58,691 bases of DNA from an uncultured Prevotellaceae bacterium. GTDB taxonomy: Bacteria; Bacteroidota; Bacteroidia; Bacteroidales; Bacteroidaceae. Positions 55,384-58,691 of the stretch are shown piece after piece. The stretch spans positions 1-58,691 of the forward strand of contig CAMVUB010000008.1 of assembly GCA_947170495.1 (NCBI GenBank). The letters are read 5' to 3'. Both the position numbers and the translations under genes were made by a program. The notes below the pieces were generated by a model, which was given only the letters and a program-made list of their open reading frames with translations, did no database searches and was not told the DNA's origin. The first letter of the stretch is position 1, and each line of letters starts with the position of its first letter.

Positions 55384-56437
55384 GCGGGTTCCAGCCCTGT
55401 GCCTTCAACTCCATTTCCACGCCGTCGCGGCATACAAGCTGCAAGCCCAATTCGGGCTTGGTGATATGTCCGATGACTTTTACCCCGGGGATGGCTGCAA
55501 CGCGGTCATGCTCCGTGAGGGGTACGGTGAAGAGCAGCTCGTAGTCCTCGCCTCCGTTCAGGGCGCAGGTCGTCACGTTCATATTCAGCTCTTCCGCCAG
55601 CACGGCAGTCTGGTAATCCAACGGCAGGCGGTCCTCATAGATGCGGCAGCCGGTGTGACTCTGCGTGCAGATATGATAAAGCTCGCTGCTGAGGCCGTCA
55701 CTGATGTCCATCATCGCTGTCGGACGTATGCCTTCCTTGGCCAAGGCCTCAATGATGTCTTTCCGTGCTTCGGGTTTCAACTGTCGTTCCAGCAGATACT
55801 CGCGTCCGCTGAAATCGGGCTGGAAGGGGGGTAACGATTCCAGCTTCTCACCACGTTGTTTAGCCTCACGCAACTGCTGATTATAGACCGACTTTTCGCG
55901 CTCAAGGAGCTGCAACCCCATATACGCAGCACCCAAGTCGCCTGTCACACAGATGAGATCGGTGTCTTTGGCGCCATCGCGATACACGATGTTTTCTGGC
56001 CGCGCGTCACCAATGCAAGTAATGCTGATGGCCAAGCCCGTGAACGATGAAGAGGTGTCGCCCCCTACGATGTCACAACCGCAGGCATCACAGGCGGCAC
56101 GCAGACCTTCATAGAATTGCTCCATGTCTTCGACCGTGAAGCGCTTGGACAGGGCTATAGATACCGTCATTTGGCGTGGACGGCCGTTCATGGCGTAGAT
56201 GTCCGACAGGTTCACCATCGCACTCTTGTAGCCCAAGTGCTTGAGAGGTACATATTGCAAATCGAAGTGTACACCCTCCATCAGCAGGTCGGTGGTGACC
56301 AGCACCTGCCGCCCCGGCTCGAATGCCAGCACTGCGCAGTCATCGCCAGCGCCGCGCTTCGTCTCGGGGTTCTTTATGTCGATCTTTTCCGTGAGATGGC
56401 GTATGAGCCCAAACTCACCTAACTCTGCGATTTCCAT
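55373..56437 (-). CDS. thiL: Thiamin-monophosphate kinase
   Basis: It phosphorylates thiamin monophosphate to thiamin diphosphate, the last step of de novo synthesis. The 354-residue product has ELGEFGLIRHLTEKI, RGAGDDCAVL (metal/ATP site), TTDLLMEGVHFDL, GYKSAMVNLSDIYAMNG, CDIVGGDTSSS, VTGDLGAAYMGLQLL and MMDISDGLSSEL. It overlaps punA by 19 bp and is followed by lpxK across a tandem repeat. It is not under the TPP riboswitch seen at 12307-12419. Confidence 0.95.
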   Translation of the reverse strand: MEIAELGEFGLIRHLTEKIDIKNPETKRGAGDDCAVLAFEPGRQVLVTTDLLMEGVHFDLQYVPLKHLGYKSAMVNLSDIYAMNGRPRQMTVSIALSKRFTVEDMEQFYEGLRAACDACGCDIVGGDTSSSFTGLAISITCIGDARPENIVYRDGAKDTDLICVTGDLGAAYMGLQLLEREKSVYNQQLREAKQRGEKLESLPPFQPDFSGREYLLERQLKPEARKDIIEALAKEGIRPTAMMDISDGLSSELYHICTQSHTGCRIYEDRLPLDYQTAVLAEELNMNVTTCALNGGEDYELLFTVPLTEHDRVAAIPGVKVIGHITKPELGLQLVCRDGVEMELKAQGWNPLKN

Positions 56438-57300
56438 TCTTCTGTCGGGTGGTCTGTATTGTATCTTTCGTTCTTGCTGTGCTCCAGCTTCTCGGAGCGT
56501 ACGATCATCTCGCGCATGATCTCTGTCATGATGGGCTGAGCCTTGTCGGCAGCCTCCTGCACCTCTTCGTGTGAAACCTCCACGGGATTATCAAAGCCAC
56601 CCAGATCTGTGACGACGCTGATGCCAAAGGTGCGTATGCCGCAGTGATGGGCTACGATGACTTCTGGCACAGTGCTCATGCCTACCGTGTCGCCGCCCAG
56701 CGTGCGATACATTCGGTACTCCGCCGGCGTCTCAAACGTGGGCCCCTGTACGCCTACATAGACACCATATTGCAGGCGGATCTTCTTCTCACGGGCGATC
56801 TGACCGGCTAATTTGATGAGTGATGGGTCGTAGGTCTCATGCATGTCCGGAAAGCGCGGACCCGTCGGGTAGTTCTTGCCACGTAGCGGGTGCTCGGGGA
56901 AGAAGTTGATGTGGTCTGTGATGACCATCAAATCGCCAATCTTGAAGCCGGGGTTCATGCCGCCGGCAGCGTTGCTCACAAAAAGGGTCTTAATACCGAG
57001 CTCATATAATACGCGTACGGGAAACGTGACTTCCTTCATGGAGTAACCCTCGTAGTAGTGAAAGCGTCCTTTCATGGCGATGATATCTACGCCGCCAAGC
57101 TTGCCGAAGATGAACTTGCCGCTGTGACCTTCCACCGTAGATACGGGGAAGTTGGGGATATCCTTGTAGTCGATTGCTTGCTCAACTTGAATCTCTTCTG
57201 CCAGCCTGCCAAGGCCTGTGCCGAGGATGATGGCAGTGGTGGGGTGTGTAACCATCTTGGCTTTCAGCCAGGATGCGGTTTCTTGAATCTTCTCGTACAT
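56419..57300 (-). CDS. Purine nucleoside phosphorylase
   Basis: A 293-residue trimeric-type (PNP/MTAP family) phosphorylase that splits purine nucleosides with phosphate. ATG 57300 starts MYEKIQETASWLKAKM; the longer frame runs through the promoter. Motifs are AIILGTGLGRLAEEI, VSTVEGHSGKFIFGKLGG, AMKGRFHYYEGYSMKEVTFPVRV, LFVSNAAGGMNPGFKIGDLM, GVYVGVQGPTFETPAEYRM and VGMSTVPEVIVAHHCG. It heads the minus-strand series punA, thiL, lpxK with a promoter at 57339-57346. Confidence 0.94.
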   Translation of the reverse strand: MYEKIQETASWLKAKMVTHPTTAIILGTGLGRLAEEIQVEQAIDYKDIPNFPVSTVEGHSGKFIFGKLGGVDIIAMKGRFHYYEGYSMKEVTFPVRVLYELGIKTLFVSNAAGGMNPGFKIGDLMVITDHINFFPEHPLRGKNYPTGPRFPDMHETYDPSLIKLAGQIAREKKIRLQYGVYVGVQGPTFETPAEYRMYRTLGGDTVGMSTVPEVIVAHHCGIRTFGISVVTDLGGFDNPVEVSHEEVQEAADKAQPIMTEIMREMIVRSEKLEHSKNERYNTDHPTEEWKSQS

Positions 57301-57338
57301 AACTATAAAAAGATTTTGTTGAAAGGTCTTTTCGAGGG

Positions 57339-57346
57339 CAAAGATA
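57339..57346 (-). promoter_or_regulatory. -7 promoter element of the punA-thiL-lpxK series
   Basis: TATCTTTG on the minus strand, 39 bp upstream of the start codon at 57300. Confidence 0.55.
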
Positions 57347-57385
57347 ACAATAAAAACTACAACAATCATGTTTTGCCCCCCGAAA

Positions 57386-57417
57386 TTTGTCAGTTTTCAT
57401 AAAACATTTTATCTTTG
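57386..57417 (+). promoter_or_regulatory. Promoter of the membrane AraC-type regulator
   Basis: TTTG (57386-57389) and TATCTTTG (57410-57417) with 20 bp between them; start codon at 57455. Confidence 0.7.
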
Positions 57418-57454
57418 CACGCGAATTTGCGGTCCTTGAGGACATTTTATCACC

Positions 57455-58552
57455 ATGTTTTCATTTTCTTTACATACAATTTTGCTTGTTGCAGCAGTCG
57501 CTCATCTCATGATTGCAGCCGTGATGGCACTTTTTGCACGTCACAGAGTTCAGTATCTGTCTCTTACTGTCGTGATGGGACTGTTCGGATTCGCATTCAT
57601 GGTGATGCTTGGCTTCGCCCAAGAGATAGAAGCCGCCACACCCACGATCCTCGCGCCGGGACTGCTTCTGGGCCTCACCGCAGCCGTCTTCCTACAGTCC
57701 ATCTATCCCCTGAGCATACCTATGCCCGCATACCTCCAGTGGAAGCGAATGCTCGTGTATGCAGCCCCCGCCTTTGGTGTCATCCTATTATATGGCGGGA
57801 TGCTCCTGTTGGGACTGCAACCGGTGCAAATCCGCAACTGGCAAGAGATACCTTCACTCTTCCTCACGAGTGACATCCTACTCCGCTTCATTGTGCTGGC
57901 CTTGAGCTTTTATTATCTGTTCAATATGTTCCGCCTGCCACGCACACTGCTGCAGCATCCCGACATACCCCGTTATCTGGTGGCATACACCTTCGGACTA
58001 TGCCTCAGCTCCTGTATCTTCGTGTGGCTGACGCTGGACTACAGTCTCTGGCTCCTCATCGTATGGCTTGTCATCCTCACGTTGCAGAATCTCTATATGT
58101 GCTTCCGCACCCTCGAAACCCTTGCATTGTCCTTGCCGAAACCAGAGATGAAGGCTGTGGAGGAGGAACCTGCCACGATCTTAGCAGAAGAGGGTCGCGA
58201 GGAGGACTTCAATGAGGCCAACCGTCTCCGCTTTGAGCGTATTGAATTCTGGATGCAACACCACCATGATGAATGGAAGGACTACACCTTCGGACGAGAC
58301 CAGCTATGTACGGCTGTGGGGCTGAACCGCCATCTGCTCCTGCAATCCGTCCGTAGCCAAGGGTATAATAATATCCACGAATATATCAACACCTATCGTA
58401 TTGCGGAACTCCAACGCATGATTGCTCGTGGAGAGGTCCGCACCTTGGGTGCCTGTCAAGATGCCGGCTTCGGTACCATCAAAACCGCGCGCAGCAGCTT
58501 TGAAAAGGTGACAGGCGGTTCACTTGATGCATTTCTCGCGCAATATAAATAG
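57455..58552 (+). CDS. Membrane-anchored AraC-type regulator
   Basis: A 365-residue protein with six or seven hydrophobic segments in residues 1-225 (MFSFSLHTILLVAAVAHLMI onward) and a cytoplasmic AraC-type HTH at the C-terminus (about 270-365). HTH residues include FGRDQLCTAVGLNRHLLLQS, NIHEYINTYRIAELQRMIAR and CQDAGFGTIKTARSSFEKVT. The family pattern GFxSxxxFxxxFK is kept only loosely (GFGTIKTARSSFEKV). Such proteins presumably pass an envelope or small-molecule signal to DNA. Target genes are not indicated; it is transcribed alone. Nothing further is visible from 58553 to about 58635. Confidence 0.82.
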   Translation: MFSFSLHTILLVAAVAHLMIAAVMALFARHRVQYLSLTVVMGLFGFAFMVMLGFAQEIEAATPTILAPGLLLGLTAAVFLQSIYPLSIPMPAYLQWKRMLVYAAPAFGVILLYGGMLLLGLQPVQIRNWQEIPSLFLTSDILLRFIVLALSFYYLFNMFRLPRTLLQHPDIPRYLVAYTFGLCLSSCIFVWLTLDYSLWLLIVWLVILTLQNLYMCFRTLETLALSLPKPEMKAVEEEPATILAEEGREEDFNEANRLRFERIEFWMQHHHDEWKDYTFGRDQLCTAVGLNRHLLLQSVRSQGYNNIHEYINTYRIAELQRMIARGEVRTLGACQDAGFGTIKTARSSFEKVTGGSLDAFLAQYK

Positions 58553-58637
58553 AAATATGTACGCGCGCGAGGATGCTTGACTTGCGTCAATATTGCAGAA
58601 ATCTTTGGGATTTTTGTGAAGTTTTTTTGTGAAACGC

Positions 58638-58682
58638 TTGCAGGAATGAAAAAATCGCCGTACCTTTGCACCCGCAAACGAG
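58638..58682 (+). promoter_or_regulatory. Stable-RNA-type promoter at the right window edge
   Basis: GCTTGCAGGA (-33 region near 58636-58645), then TACCTTTG (58661-58668) followed by CACCCGCAAACGAG: the same arrangement as the tRNA-Phe and tRNA-Pro promoters. The transcribed gene lies beyond 58691. Confidence 0.65.
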
Positions 58683-58691
58683 AAAGGGGTA

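Noticed and set aside
55314-55544. Plus-strand open frame beginning MSIFNCQFSIINYQ
   Set aside because: It is the translation of the TCAATTC tandem repeat and continues antisense to thiL.

Overview
The window is chromosomal DNA from a Bacteroidetes, most likely a Prevotellaceae-type Bacteroidales. The evidence is: promoters with the Bacteroidetes -7 element TAnnTTTG (often with TTTG about 20 bp upstream); secreted proteins ending in type-A Por/T9SS sorting tails; the Bacteroidetes gene set TonB receptor/PnuT/thiamin pyrophosphokinase behind a TPP riboswitch; an N-succinylornithine-type transcarbamylase; and calycin-like, PCMD-like and DUF4105 proteins typical of this phylum. Genus and species cannot be fixed from the sequence alone.

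Layout. 1-1115: the end of the ribosomal-protein/rpoA operon (rpoA 3' part, rplQ). 1235-4516: an orphan Wza/Wzc-type polysaccharide export pair. 4664-8478: an RlpA-like protein and a large T9SS-type secreted protein. 8692-12440: a riboswitch-controlled thiamin uptake operon. 13081-31821: a long minus-strand arginine/proline region (argR, GNAT acyltransferase, argG, pspC, argC, argD, proC, proB, proA, argF'). It is interrupted by an outer-membrane barrel pair with a PAP2 phosphatase, by an acyl-CoA ligase with its XRE-cupin regulator, and by a fused TldD-like peptidase. 31987-34400: GH125 alpha-mannosidase and an aldo/keto reductase. 34425-38480: an accessory island with an inverted-repeat-bounded cassette (DUF6078-like plus VirE/DUF3874-like ATPase), a DUF1016 relic and a DUF234-type ATPase. 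38502-41552: an M6 metalloprotease, tRNA-Phe, tRNA-Pro and a VanZ-like gene. 41618-42979: an NSS transporter. 43016-52330: a locus of PCMD-like and calycin-like surface proteins, an outer-membrane barrel and a DUF4105 (Lnb-like) membrane protein. 52438-58552: sppA, lpxK, thiL, punA and a membrane-bound AraC-type regulator.

Four features stand out. (1) Short palindromic or GC-rich repeats sit in frame inside conserved enzymes (argF' twice, argD, proA, the TldD-like fusion, the proC N-terminus, the acyl-CoA ligase C-terminus) and form parts of signal peptides, stop codons and start codons. (2) Two unrelated triple-palindrome arrays share an exact 22-bp period. (3) A 2.1-kb cassette is bounded by about 80-bp imperfect inverted repeats and has no transposase. 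(4) A 19-bp inverted copy of the tRNA-Phe 3' portion begins on the stop codon of the M6 protease gene. All functions are read from sequence patterns and memory of protein families; no database search was run.
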